Shown in pieces: positions 55,227 to 64,000 of a stretch of 64,000 nucleotides of DNA. This DNA comes from Rhizobium sp. Leaf306 (GTDB lineage Bacteria; Pseudomonadota; Alphaproteobacteria; Rhizobiales; Rhizobiaceae), in contig NZ_LMNX01000004.1 of the NCBI RefSeq assembly GCF_001423425.1, positions 1 to 64,000 on the forward strand, in the 5' to 3' direction. The notes under the pieces were generated by a model that had not been told where the DNA came from, searched no databases, and saw only the letters and a list, made by a program, of their open reading frames with translations. The translations under genes and the position numbers were made by a program. The stretch's first letter is position 1; every line of letters starts with the position of its first letter.

Positions 55227-56582
55227 TCAGGCCGCTTCCGGTCTGGCGTTGGCAATCACCGTGACGAGATCGCCGACGATGCGCTCCACCTGGGCCCGGT
55301 CGTCGCCTTCAGCCATGACACGGATCAGCGGCTCGGTGCCCGACGGGCGAATGACGAGGCGGCCCTTGGTGGCAAGCTCGGCTTCCGCATCCGCGATCGC
55401 CTGCCGCACAACGGCGTTTTCCAGCGGCTTGCCACCGGCGAAGCGTACGTTTTTTAACAGCTGCGGCACCGGCTCAAACCGGCGGCAGACTTCGCTCACC
55501 GGGCGATCGAGCCGCTTTACGCGGGCAAGGATCTGCAAGGCTGCGACAAGACCGTCACCGGTCGTGCCGAAATCCGACAGCACGATATGACCGGACTGTT
55601 CGCCACCCACGTTGAAATCGTGATTGCGCATGTGTTCGACCACATAACGGTCGCCGACCTTGGTGCGCGCAAGCGTCAGGCCCTTGGTCTCCATGAAGCG
55701 CTCGAGCCCGAGATTGGACATGACGGTCGCGACAATGCCGCCACCGGTCAGCTTGTCGTCTTCCGCCCAGCTTTCGCCGATGACCGCCATCAGTTGGTCG
55801 CCATCGATGATATCGCCATTCTCGTCGACGATGATGACACGGTCCGCGTCGCCGTCGAGCGCAATGCCGATATCGGAGCGCGTCTCGTGGACCTTGCGCT
55901 GCAGCGCCGCCGGGCTGGTTGAGCCGCAATCGAGATTGATGTTGGTGCCGTTCGGCTCGTTGCCGATCGTGACCACTTCGGCGCCGAGCTCCCACAGAGC
56001 CAGCGGCGCGACCTTGTAGGCGGCACCATTGGCGCAATCGATCGCGACCCGAAGACCGTGCAGCGTCACGTCACGCGGGAGCGTGCGCTTGGCCTGTTCG
56101 ATATAACGGTAGATATCGCCCTCGACGCGCTTGGCGCGACCGATATCGGCCGATTTTGCCAGCTGCGAATGGAGGTCGCTGTCGAGCAGATCCTCGATCC
56201 GCATTTCCAGCTCATCGGAAAGCTTGTAGCCGTCGGGGCCGAACAGCTTGATGCCGTTATCCTCGAACGGGTTGTGTGAAGCGGAAATCATCACGCCGAC
56301 ATCCGCACGCAGGGAGCGCGTCAGCATGGCAACCGCGGGCGTCGGGATCGGGCCAAGCAAAAACACGTCGAGGCCGGCTGCGGTAAAGCCTGCGACCATG
56401 GCATTTTCCAGCATGTAGCCGGAAAGACGGGTATCCTTGCCGATCACCACGCGGTGGCGGTGCGTTCCGTTGCGAAAAATTGTTCCGACGGCAATACCGA
56501 CGCGCATCGCAAGATCTGGCGTCATCGGATAGACGTTGGAATGCCCGCGGATGCCATCAGTCCCAAAATAGCGGCGTGTCAT
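55227..56582 (-). CDS. glmM: Phosphoglucosamine mutase
   Basis: A 451-residue alpha-D-phosphohexomutase that makes glucosamine-1-phosphate for peptidoglycan and LPS. It begins [16 protein letters not shown], carries the active-site phosphoserine loop [18 protein letters not shown], the metal loop [14 protein letters not shown], and the phosphate-binding tail [18 protein letters not shown] 56582 is chosen for GGGAG upstream and for the typical N-terminus. It follows ftsH on the same strand, 252 bases away, with a terminator in between. Confidence 0.95.
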   Translation of the reverse strand: MTRRYFGTDGIRGHSNVYPMTPDLAMRVGIAVGTIFRNGTHRHRVVIGKDTRLSGYMLENAMVAGFTAAGLDVFLLGPIPTPAVAMLTRSLRADVGVMISASHNPFEDNGIKLFGPDGYKLSDELEMRIEDLLDSDLHSQLAKSADIGRAKRVEGDIYRYIEQAKRTLPRDVTLHGLRVAIDCANGAAYKVAPLALWELGAEVVTIGNEPNGTNINLDCGSTSPAALQRKVHETRSDIGIALDGDADRVIIVDENGDIIDGDQLMAVIGESWAEDDKLTGGGIVATVMSNLGLERFMETKGLTLARTKVGDRYVVEHMRNHDFNVGGEQSGHIVLSDFGTTGDGLVAALQILARVKRLDRPVSEVCRRFEPVPQLLKNVRFAGGKPLENAVVRQAIADAEAELATKGRLVIRPSGTEPLIRVMAEGDDRAQVERIVGDLVTVIANARPEAA

Positions 56583-56776
56583 GTAAGCTCCCTGGTACAC
56601 GCGCTCTCAAAAGCGCGGTCTTCGCCCGGTTATGTCTGTATGTGCAACATGCCCGAGCGGATCGGCGGCACTGCCGTCCAAGATCGGCTCATGCCACAGT
56701 TCATCTGCGTTGGCACCTAAATTACCGTCAAAATCGCTTATATCCCGTTACCGAACCAGTCCCGCTAAGGTCGATA

Positions 56777-56812
56777 AGCAAAAGCCGCCGCGGATGTTTC
56801 CGCAGCGGCTTC
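56777..56812 (-). terminator. Rho-independent terminator of ftsH
   Basis: On the minus strand AAGCCGCTGCGG pairs with CCGCGGCGGCTT (one mismatch, loop AAACAT), followed by TTGCTT, about 22 bases past the ftsH stop. Confidence 0.75.
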
Positions 56813-56834
56813 AATAGGTTTGATGCAGTAGAGA

Positions 56835-58769
<1,935 letters not shown>

Positions 58770-58872
58770 CGAACTCCCCAGTATGCCAACGGTCACATCA
58801 TGGCGACCGCCCTTCTTGGAACCTAACATAGGGTTGAGCTTTGGCATTGCCAAGGCGAACCGGCACGGACGC

Positions 58873-60207
58873 CTAGCTTTTCCGCTGGGAAAGCTTAACC
58901 GGAAGCGGGGGTATATCGTCGCATCCGACCAAATCGGCGAACTGGGCTGCAATTTCGAGCTCGAACTGCGACAGGAAGCGTTCGAACGTCCCCAGGACCG
59001 GGTGCATGTCAATCGCGTGCAGCAGGCCAGTTTCGAGTGTTTGCACCTGTGGCATTGCCGCCATGGCCCGCATCGCGACCGACCCGGGCGCATTCGGGAA
59101 AAGCGAGCCCGCCAGCGTGCGATCGGGAATGGTCGGCCCGATCACGATTTCGCTATTGGTTGGGTTGTGGACGCGGTATCGGCCATCCCAGACCTTCACC
59201 GCCCCCGCCGCGATGCGAACAGGGTTCAGATTGCGGCTTTCCCGGTAAAGATACAGCCCATCCCGACGCAGATCGAAGATGACCCGCCCTGCAGACATTC
59301 GGCCGAGCTGCCGGCCATCCAAAAATGCCGCGACCCGTGTCATCGTCTCGGTCGAAGGAACGTGTTCCCGTCCGCCCAGGAGCGCGATGAGATGTCCGAG
59401 CAGATGGTCCCGAGCCAGTGGATCGCCGCCCAATGCTTCGACCGGAAGATAAGCCAGAACCCCATGGCTGATCGTCAGCTGCTCGCGGGCCAGTTCCGCC
59501 GCGAGACTGGAAAGGGACGTTCGCGAAGCGCCGGCCGCAGCAATCTCGTCCATCGTCACCGTTTCGATGCCCGTCAGAGCATTTCGAGTTCTGACCCTCT
59601 CGTAATGGCTGTCGAGGTTGCTCGGGTCGTCGATCCAGCCCTCGCCTCCCGCTGCAAGAAAATCCCGGATCGCTGAGCGACGCACAGACAGAAACGGTCG
59701 CAGCAGCCAGCGCCGTCTGTCGAGCAGGACTGCACCTGCCATGCCCGCCAGACCCAGCTTGCCCTTCGTGCCGTTGCGCACTGCGCGCATCGCCACCGTT
59801 TCGATCTGGTCATCCAGCGTATGGCCCGTGAGGATGGCGGTGGCTGCGATCTCATCAGCGATCTCCATCAGCAGCCGGTAGCGAGCTTCTCGTGCAGCAG
59901 CCGGAATGCCGGTCGTTGGTTTGTCGCCGTCCCAGCGGCGGATCGTGTGGGGAATGCCCTTGCGTGCGCAAAGAGATGCCACCGCGCCGGCCTCCGCGCC
60001 TGATTCGGCTCGCAGCGCATGATCGATCGTGGCAGCGGCAAGTTCGATCCCGCCTTCCGGGTCAGTAGCCAGCGCCTCCTGAAGCGCGAGCAGAAGCCCG
60101 GTCGAATCACTGCCGCCGGAGATCCCCACAAGCAGTTTCGCCGGCCTTGAAAGACCGGCGAGAAATTCACGAACCGCTGACTGCGGGGATGGATCCGGGG
60201 TGGTCAC
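58873..60207 (-). CDS. tilS: tRNA(Ile)-lysidine synthetase
   Basis: A 444-residue enzyme that adds lysine to C34 of tRNA-Ile(CAT), allowing AUA decoding. The PP-loop is [16 protein letters not shown] (about 27-42), with [38 protein letters not shown] and RPFLSVRR typical of the catalytic domain. The start is GTG 60207, 11 bases after the cpoB stop, so the two are likely co-transcribed. It lies between the tol-pal genes and ftsH, the usual rhizobial order. Confidence 0.93.
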   Translation of the reverse strand: MTTPDPSPQSAVREFLAGLSRPAKLLVGISGGSDSTGLLLALQEALATDPEGGIELAAATIDHALRAESGAEAGAVASLCARKGIPHTIRRWDGDKPTTGIPAAAREARYRLLMEIADEIAATAILTGHTLDDQIETVAMRAVRNGTKGKLGLAGMAGAVLLDRRRWLLRPFLSVRRSAIRDFLAAGGEGWIDDPSNLDSHYERVRTRNALTGIETVTMDEIAAAGASRTSLSSLAAELAREQLTISHGVLAYLPVEALGGDPLARDHLLGHLIALLGGREHVPSTETMTRVAAFLDGRQLGRMSAGRVIFDLRRDGLYLYRESRNLNPVRIAAGAVKVWDGRYRVHNPTNSEIVIGPTIPDRTLAGSLFPNAPGSVAMRAMAAMPQVQTLETGLLHAIDMHPVLGTFERFLSQFELEIAAQFADLVGCDDIPPLPVKLSQRKS

Positions 60208-60217
60208 CGCCGCAGGA

Positions 60218-61240
60218 TCAGCAGGACAGCCGCTTCTGCTCGGTCGTCACCTTGCCGAGCACGGCGCGCTGCGCATTTGGATAGCGCTTGGGTACCTCGC
60301 GAAGCGTCGCGCAGGCCGTATCCTTGTTGTCGAGAGCCGCAAGCGACATGCCGAGCTTCAGCAGCATTTCCGGCGCCTTGGCGGACTTGCCGTAGGTCTG
60401 GTGCGCGTTGAGAAAGGTCTTTGCCGCATCGGCATATTTCGCCTGCGAGAACTGCGCTTCGCCGAGCCAGAAATTGGCGTCTGCGGCCCGTGAGCTCTTC
60501 GGGTAGCTGGCGAGGTAGCTGGAGAATTCTTTCTCGGCGAGCGGGTAGTCGCCGGAAAGAACATGGTCATAGGCGATCTTGTAGCTGTCGCCCTCACTGC
60601 CGAGCGAGGCCGTCTGCTGCGGATCCTGGGACCCACCGCTTCGCGACGAGCCGGAAGCAACACCGGGAAGACCGGCCGAATTGCGGGCATTGTCGTTGCG
60701 GGACGCACCGACAGTATTTCCGCTCGTGTCGAGATTCATCGAGCCAAGCGTTGTTGGCGCTGGTGCGGCGCGGTTGCCTGTGGTCGCGGATGGGCTGGAA
60801 GGCTCACCAATGATGCGAGCCACGTCGTCGGCGCCTTGCGCAGCAGGTGTGGAGGTTTCGCCGGAGGAAGCCGAAGACGAAGGGCGGTTGGACGCCACGG
60901 CCGGTTGCCCGCCCGTGTCGCCCAAGTCGCTTCTCTTCTTCTTTTCCAGGTCCTGGAAACGGAATTCGTTATCTTCCTGCGTTTTGCGCAGTTGTTCCTG
61001 CATCTGCAGGAGCTGATAACTCATTTCCTCGATACGGCCGTTAAGCTGCCGTACCTCTTCCTGAAGCTGCTGCGTCCGGACGGCATCGCCGCCCTGCGCG
61101 AGGATCACAGGCCGTTGTTCGGCCTGCGGCTGTTGCGGAACGCTTTGCTCGCCCTGGAAGAGTTTCGGAAATGAGAAGGCCCCAGCAGGGCCCGCCATCG
61201 CCGCCAGCCCCAGCATCGCTGCCAAGACAATTTTCTTCAT
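60218..61240 (-). CDS. cpoB: Cell division coordinator CpoB (YbgF)
   Basis: A 340-residue periplasmic protein of the Tol-Pal system. A signal peptide (residues 1-21, ending AGAFS) is followed by a coiled coil (about 60-95: QQLQEEVRQLNGRIEEMSYQ), a long Ser/Thr/Pro-rich linker, and C-terminal TPRs (about 215-330: AYDHVLSGDYPLAEKEFSSYL; ADANFWLGEAQFSQAKYADA). It couples peptidoglycan synthesis to outer-membrane constriction. It follows pal after a terminator, on the same strand. Confidence 0.92.
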   Translation of the reverse strand: MKKIVLAAMLGLAAMAGPAGAFSFPKLFQGEQSVPQQPQAEQRPVILAQGGDAVRTQQLQEEVRQLNGRIEEMSYQLLQMQEQLRKTQEDNEFRFQDLEKKKRSDLGDTGGQPAVASNRPSSSASSGETSTPAAQGADDVARIIGEPSSPSATTGNRAAPAPTTLGSMNLDTSGNTVGASRNDNARNSAGLPGVASGSSRSGGSQDPQQTASLGSEGDSYKIAYDHVLSGDYPLAEKEFSSYLASYPKSSRAADANFWLGEAQFSQAKYADAAKTFLNAHQTYGKSAKAPEMLLKLGMSLAALDNKDTACATLREVPKRYPNAQRAVLGKVTTEQKRLSC

Positions 61241-61460
61241 GTCGTCCGTCCTGCTTCCCGCGCTTCGGCCCTCAAGCCGGAATGGCTTTCGGAAAGAACG
61301 AAGCGCAACCTATGTTCTACAACGCGCTGTGCGCATCGGAAACCCGGTGCGCGGCGCTGTAGCTTGCGCCGGATTGGCGCAATACGGATTTTTCTGAACT
61401 GCCGTCAAAAAGCAACCAAGTCGACGTTCAAAATCAAGGGAAACGGGGCCAAACTAAGGA

Positions 61461-61493
61461 AAAACAAAAAAGGTGGCGCGAAGGCCACCTTTT
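61461..61493 (-). terminator. Rho-independent terminator after pal
   Basis: On the minus strand AAAGGTGGC/GCCACCTTT (9 bp, loop of six) followed by TTTGTTTTTCC. The rest of the 61241-61545 gap, apart from this hairpin, shows no gene. Confidence 0.85.
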
Positions 61494-61545
61494 CTCACCA
61501 AAATGTCATGTGTGGAACGGAGACTGGCCCCGCCCCTCACCGGCA

Positions 61546-62088
61546 TTACATGCCAGCGCCACCGAGAACGGTAACCGCGCGGCGGTTCTGCGACCAGCAG
61601 GAGATGTCGTCGCAAACGGCGACCGGACGTTCCTTGCCGAAGGAAATGGTCTTGATGCGGTTGGCAGGAATGCCGCGCGAAGCAAGATATTCCTTGGTGG
61701 ACGAAGCGCGACGGGCGCCGAGTGCCAGGTTGTATTCGCGGGTACCGCGTTCGTCGGCATGGCCTTCAACGGTGATCGCGTAGTTCGGGTAACGCTGCAG
61801 CCACTGAGCCTGACGATCGAGCGTCTGCTGGGCATCTGCACGGATCGAGGTCGAGTCCGTATCGAAGAAGATCCGGTCGCCGACATTGACCGTGAAGTCC
61901 TGGCTCGAGCCAGGTGTCGCCGAGCCGCCGGCGCCACCGCCGTTGAGGCCAAGGTCACCCGCGTTGTTCGGAAGGTTCTTCTTGTTGGCGCAGCCTGCGA
62001 GAGCGAGGGCCAGCGTCAGAGCGATGACGGCCGGGTTGCGAGCGAGGGTCTGCATACGGCTCATCGCCGGGGTATGAATGCGGCTCAT
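61546..62088 (-). CDS. pal: Peptidoglycan-associated lipoprotein
   Basis: A 180-residue lipoprotein. The signal region is long (MSRIHTPAMSRMQTLARNPA, then LTLALALAGC), with lipobox ALAGC. The OmpA-like domain binds diaminopimelate: VNVGDRIFFDTDSTSIRADAQ, VEGHADERGTREYNLALGARRA and RPVAVCDDISCWSQNRRAV. ATG 62088 is chosen for AAGGAGA nine bases upstream; ATG 62064 (MSRMQTL) is an alternative, and the two segments look like a short tandem duplication. It anchors the outer membrane to peptidoglycan with TolB. Confidence 0.94.
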   Translation of the reverse strand: MSRIHTPAMSRMQTLARNPAVIALTLALALAGCANKKNLPNNAGDLGLNGGGAGGSATPGSSQDFTVNVGDRIFFDTDSTSIRADAQQTLDRQAQWLQRYPNYAITVEGHADERGTREYNLALGARRASSTKEYLASRGIPANRIKTISFGKERPVAVCDDISCWSQNRRAVTVLGGAGM

Positions 62089-62144
62089 GGCCGTTCTCTC
62101 CTTGATCATTTAATTTAAGAGTTGCCGAACTCTAACGGATTTAG

Positions 62145-62174
62145 GTTAACCATGATCAAACGCTTATGGTTAAC
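62145..62174. promoter_or_regulatory. Inverted TTAACCAT pair upstream of pal
   Basis: GTTAACCAT (62145-62153) and ATGGTTAAC (62166-62174) are inverted copies 12 bases apart, about 60-85 bases upstream of the pal ATG. TTAACCAT is a described CtrA half-motif; no full TTAA-N7-TTAAC is present. Confidence 0.4.
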
Positions 62175-62227
62175 GAATTCCTTCCGGTGCCCTATTTTTC
62201 AGTCGTTCGCTGCCGGTTGGAACGCAA

Positions 62228-62247
62228 GCGCGGCAGATCTGCCGCGC
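62228..62247 (-). terminator. Perfect 20-bp palindrome between tolB and pal
   Basis: GCGCGGCAGATCTGCCGCGC, 14 bases beyond the tolB stop. As RNA it forms a hairpin with a minimal loop, with TTGCG after it on the minus strand. It may attenuate read-through into pal. Confidence 0.5.
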
Positions 62248-62261
62248 CTCAAACGTGCCTC

Positions 62262-63566
62262 CTATTCAAGAAGCGGCGACCAGGCCGGGTCGGACCCGAA
62301 TGCCGGTGTCTTGACCATCTGCTCGTTATAGCCGCTGAGATCGATCGAATACAACTGCGGACCACCGGCGCCGGCGTTCTGGCGGAAGAACATCAGAACG
62401 CGACCGTTCGGTGCCCAGGTCGGACCCTCGTTATGGAAGCCCGATGTCAGAATGCGCTCGCCAGAACCGTCCGGACGCATGACGCCGATCGAGAACTTTC
62501 CGCCCGACTGCTTGGTGAACGCGATCAGATCGCCACGCGGCGACCAGACCGGCGTCGAATAGGAACCATCGCCGAACGAGACGCGGCTCTGGCCCGAACC
62601 GTCGGCCCCCATCACGTAGATCTGCTGGCGGCCGCCACGGTCGCTTTCGAACGTGATTCGGGCACCGTCAGGCGAATAGGACGGCGCGGTATCGATCGCA
62701 GCCGTAGACGTCAGGCGCGTCGTCGTGCGCGAACGCAGGTCCATCGTGTAAATATTCGCGTTGCCTTCCTGCTGAAGGCTCATGATCACCTTCTGACCGT
62801 CAGGCGAGAAGCGAGGCGAGAACGTCATGCCGGGGAAATTGCCCACCACTTCGCGCTGTCCGGTTTCCAGCTGCAGCAGGTAGACCCGCGGCTGGTTGCC
62901 CTCGAACGACATGTAGGTGACTTCCTGACGGCTTGGCGAAAAGCGCGGCGTCAGCACGAGATCCTTGGTGCCGGTCAGCATGCGGACGTTGAAACCGTCC
63001 TGGTCCATGATTGCCAACTGACGCTGACGGGCAGTCTTCGGACCGCTTTCGGATACGAACACGACGCGGGTGTCAAAGTAGCCCTGCTCGCCGGTGATCT
63101 GCTTATAGATCGCGTCGGCGATGATGTGCGCCAGACGACGCCAGTTTTCCGGCTGAGTAAAGAACTGCTGGCCGGTCATCTGCTGGCCGGCAAACGTATC
63201 CCAGAGACGGAATTCGGCGCGCAGACGACCGTCGCCTTCACGGCTGACGCGACCGACGACCAGCGCCTGGGCGTTGATCGCCTTCCAGTCTTCGAAACGC
63301 GGCGCGCGGCCCGGATCGGTGATCTTTTCGATGAACGCCTGCTTGTTCACAGGCGCGAACAATCCCGAACGCTGAAGATCGGCGGCGATAACCTGCGAAA
63401 TCTGCGGTCCAAGCTCGTTGTTGGACAGGAAATCGGTAATCGCGATCGGCAGCGGCTCAACATTGCCCTTGTTGATGTTGATCTCGACCACCGCGTTTGC
63501 GGGGTTGGAGATCGCGGCAGCACCGGCGGACGCCATCATGAGCCCGAGGAAGGAACGTCTGATCAT
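62262..63566 (-). CDS. tolB: Tol-Pal system beta-propeller protein TolB
   Basis: A 434-residue periplasmic protein. A signal peptide ([15 protein letters not shown] to about residue 27, ending ANAVV) is followed by the TolB N-terminal domain and a six-bladed propeller with repeated blades such as [36 protein letters not shown] and [17 protein letters not shown]. It links Pal with the inner-membrane TolA/TolQR complex. ATG 63566 has GAAAGG seven bases upstream; a TTG at 63581 is less likely. The first residues contain RRSFLGL, which resembles a twin-arginine motif. Confidence 0.95.
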   Translation of the reverse strand: MIRRSFLGLMMASAGAAAISNPANAVVEININKGNVEPLPIAITDFLSNNELGPQISQVIAADLQRSGLFAPVNKQAFIEKITDPGRAPRFEDWKAINAQALVVGRVSREGDGRLRAEFRLWDTFAGQQMTGQQFFTQPENWRRLAHIIADAIYKQITGEQGYFDTRVVFVSESGPKTARQRQLAIMDQDGFNVRMLTGTKDLVLTPRFSPSRQEVTYMSFEGNQPRVYLLQLETGQREVVGNFPGMTFSPRFSPDGQKVIMSLQQEGNANIYTMDLRSRTTTRLTSTAAIDTAPSYSPDGARITFESDRGGRQQIYVMGADGSGQSRVSFGDGSYSTPVWSPRGDLIAFTKQSGGKFSIGVMRPDGSGERILTSGFHNEGPTWAPNGRVLMFFRQNAGAGGPQLYSIDLSGYNEQMVKTPAFGSDPAWSPLLE

Positions 63567-63577
63567 GGTTTGGCCTT

Positions 63578-64000
63578 TCAAAGCATATCAAGATCGCTGG
63601 GGCTGAAGTTCACGATGACTTCGCTCCACGCATCGTATTTGTCTGCCGGCAGGTTCTTGAACGGCGACGAACGCAAGACAGCGCGGCGCGCGCTGGATTC
63701 AAGCGTCCGGCGGGCCGTATCTGAACCGCCGCTTGAGGAAACTTCGGGTTCGCCGACGATCATGCCCGACTGGTCGAGCCGCATATGGACGCGGATGACC
63801 ACGCCTTCTGCACCTTCGATGCCGGCGATATAGGACCAGTTCTTGCCGATCTGCCCGCGCAACGCGTCCATTTCGCTGACGCTGAGCTTCGAACCGGTGG
63901 ATGGCTTCGTGCTGCCCGTGGAAGCAGGCGACGTCGAACGCTTCGCACCGCCGCCGGACGCGTCCTGCTTGTTGAGGAGCGCTGCGATCTGGTCGGCATT
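63578..64000 (-). CDS. tolA: TolA, C-terminal part
   Basis: The frame is open from the window end to its stop at 63578, giving 140 C-terminal residues. It starts [17 protein letters not shown], has a Ser/Thr/Gly-rich linker ([19 protein letters not shown]) and the C-terminal domain [20 protein letters not shown] with the TolB/Pal-binding fold. The C-terminal domain contains [18 protein letters not shown]. It precedes tolB by 11 bases on the same strand, so the operon reads tolA-tolB-pal. The N-terminal membrane anchor lies outside the window. Confidence 0.9.
   Translation of the reverse strand, partial: NADQIAALLNKQDASGGGAKRSTSPASTGSTKPSTGSKLSVSEMDALRGQIGKNWSYIAGIEGAEGVVIRVHMRLDQSGMIVGEPEVSSSGGSDTARRTLESSARRAVLRSSPFKNLPADKYDAWSEVIVNFSPSDLDML

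Overview
The window is high-GC DNA, densely coding, with no rRNA, insertion sequence, CRISPR array or phage gene seen. Gene content points to a chromosome of an alphaproteobacterium of the Rhizobiales, most likely Rhizobiaceae. The evidence is the tolA-tolB-pal-cpoB-tilS-ftsH-glmM order, a RopB/Omp25-like porin, an EcfG-type sigma factor with GGAAC-N18-TT promoters, and TTAA-N7-TTAAC (CtrA-type) sites. The species cannot be fixed from sequence reading alone.

Layout. 1-5.2 kb: the end of an unknown gene, a CopD-family membrane protein, a DUF2231 protein and an aa3-type oxidase (coxB, fused coxA-coxC, small membrane protein). 5.2-11.7 kb: a stress islet with an EcfG-like sigma factor, PPOX-family protein, msrA, two small cytosolic proteins, zinc alcohol dehydrogenase, Tat-exported SDR and alpha/beta hydrolase. 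Five promoters here, including the sigma gene's own, share GGAAC-N18-TT at a constant distance from the start codons. 11.8-14.6 kb: a divergent SDR/TetR pair and a sorbosone-dehydrogenase-like protein. 14.8-20.7 kb: a GntR regulator divergent from a polar-amino-acid-type ABC transporter, a class V PLP enzyme and a hydantoinase-type amidohydrolase, which look like one uncharacterised catabolic operon. 20.8-23.0 kb: cupredoxin, diguanylate cyclase and a DUF2161 protein. 23.1-31.3 kb: kdpFABCDE with two extra tiny membrane ORFs. 31.6-38.4 kb: hypothetical protein, AI-2E-type permease with a long C-terminal extension, AcuI-like reductase, aldehyde dehydrogenase and metallophosphoesterase. 38.6-42.7 kb: ugpBAEC. 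43.2-50.9 kb: tRNA-Met(CAT), mnmA, MscS channel, DUF1810, Tim44-like protein, serA and serC. 51-55.2 kb: small exported proteins, outer-membrane beta-barrel protein and GH15 glycosidase. 55.2-64 kb: glmM, ftsH, tilS, cpoB, pal, tolB and tolA (cut by the window end).

How parts work together. Tol-Pal with CpoB maintains envelope constriction and integrity; FtsH and GlmM serve membrane quality control and peptidoglycan precursor supply. KdpDE senses and KdpFABC imports potassium. The sigma factor probably drives the neighbouring stress genes. Three envelope or signalling genes (porin, diguanylate cyclase, pal) carry full or half CtrA-type motifs, suggesting cell-cycle input. All regulatory assignments are inferred from motif matches read by eye.
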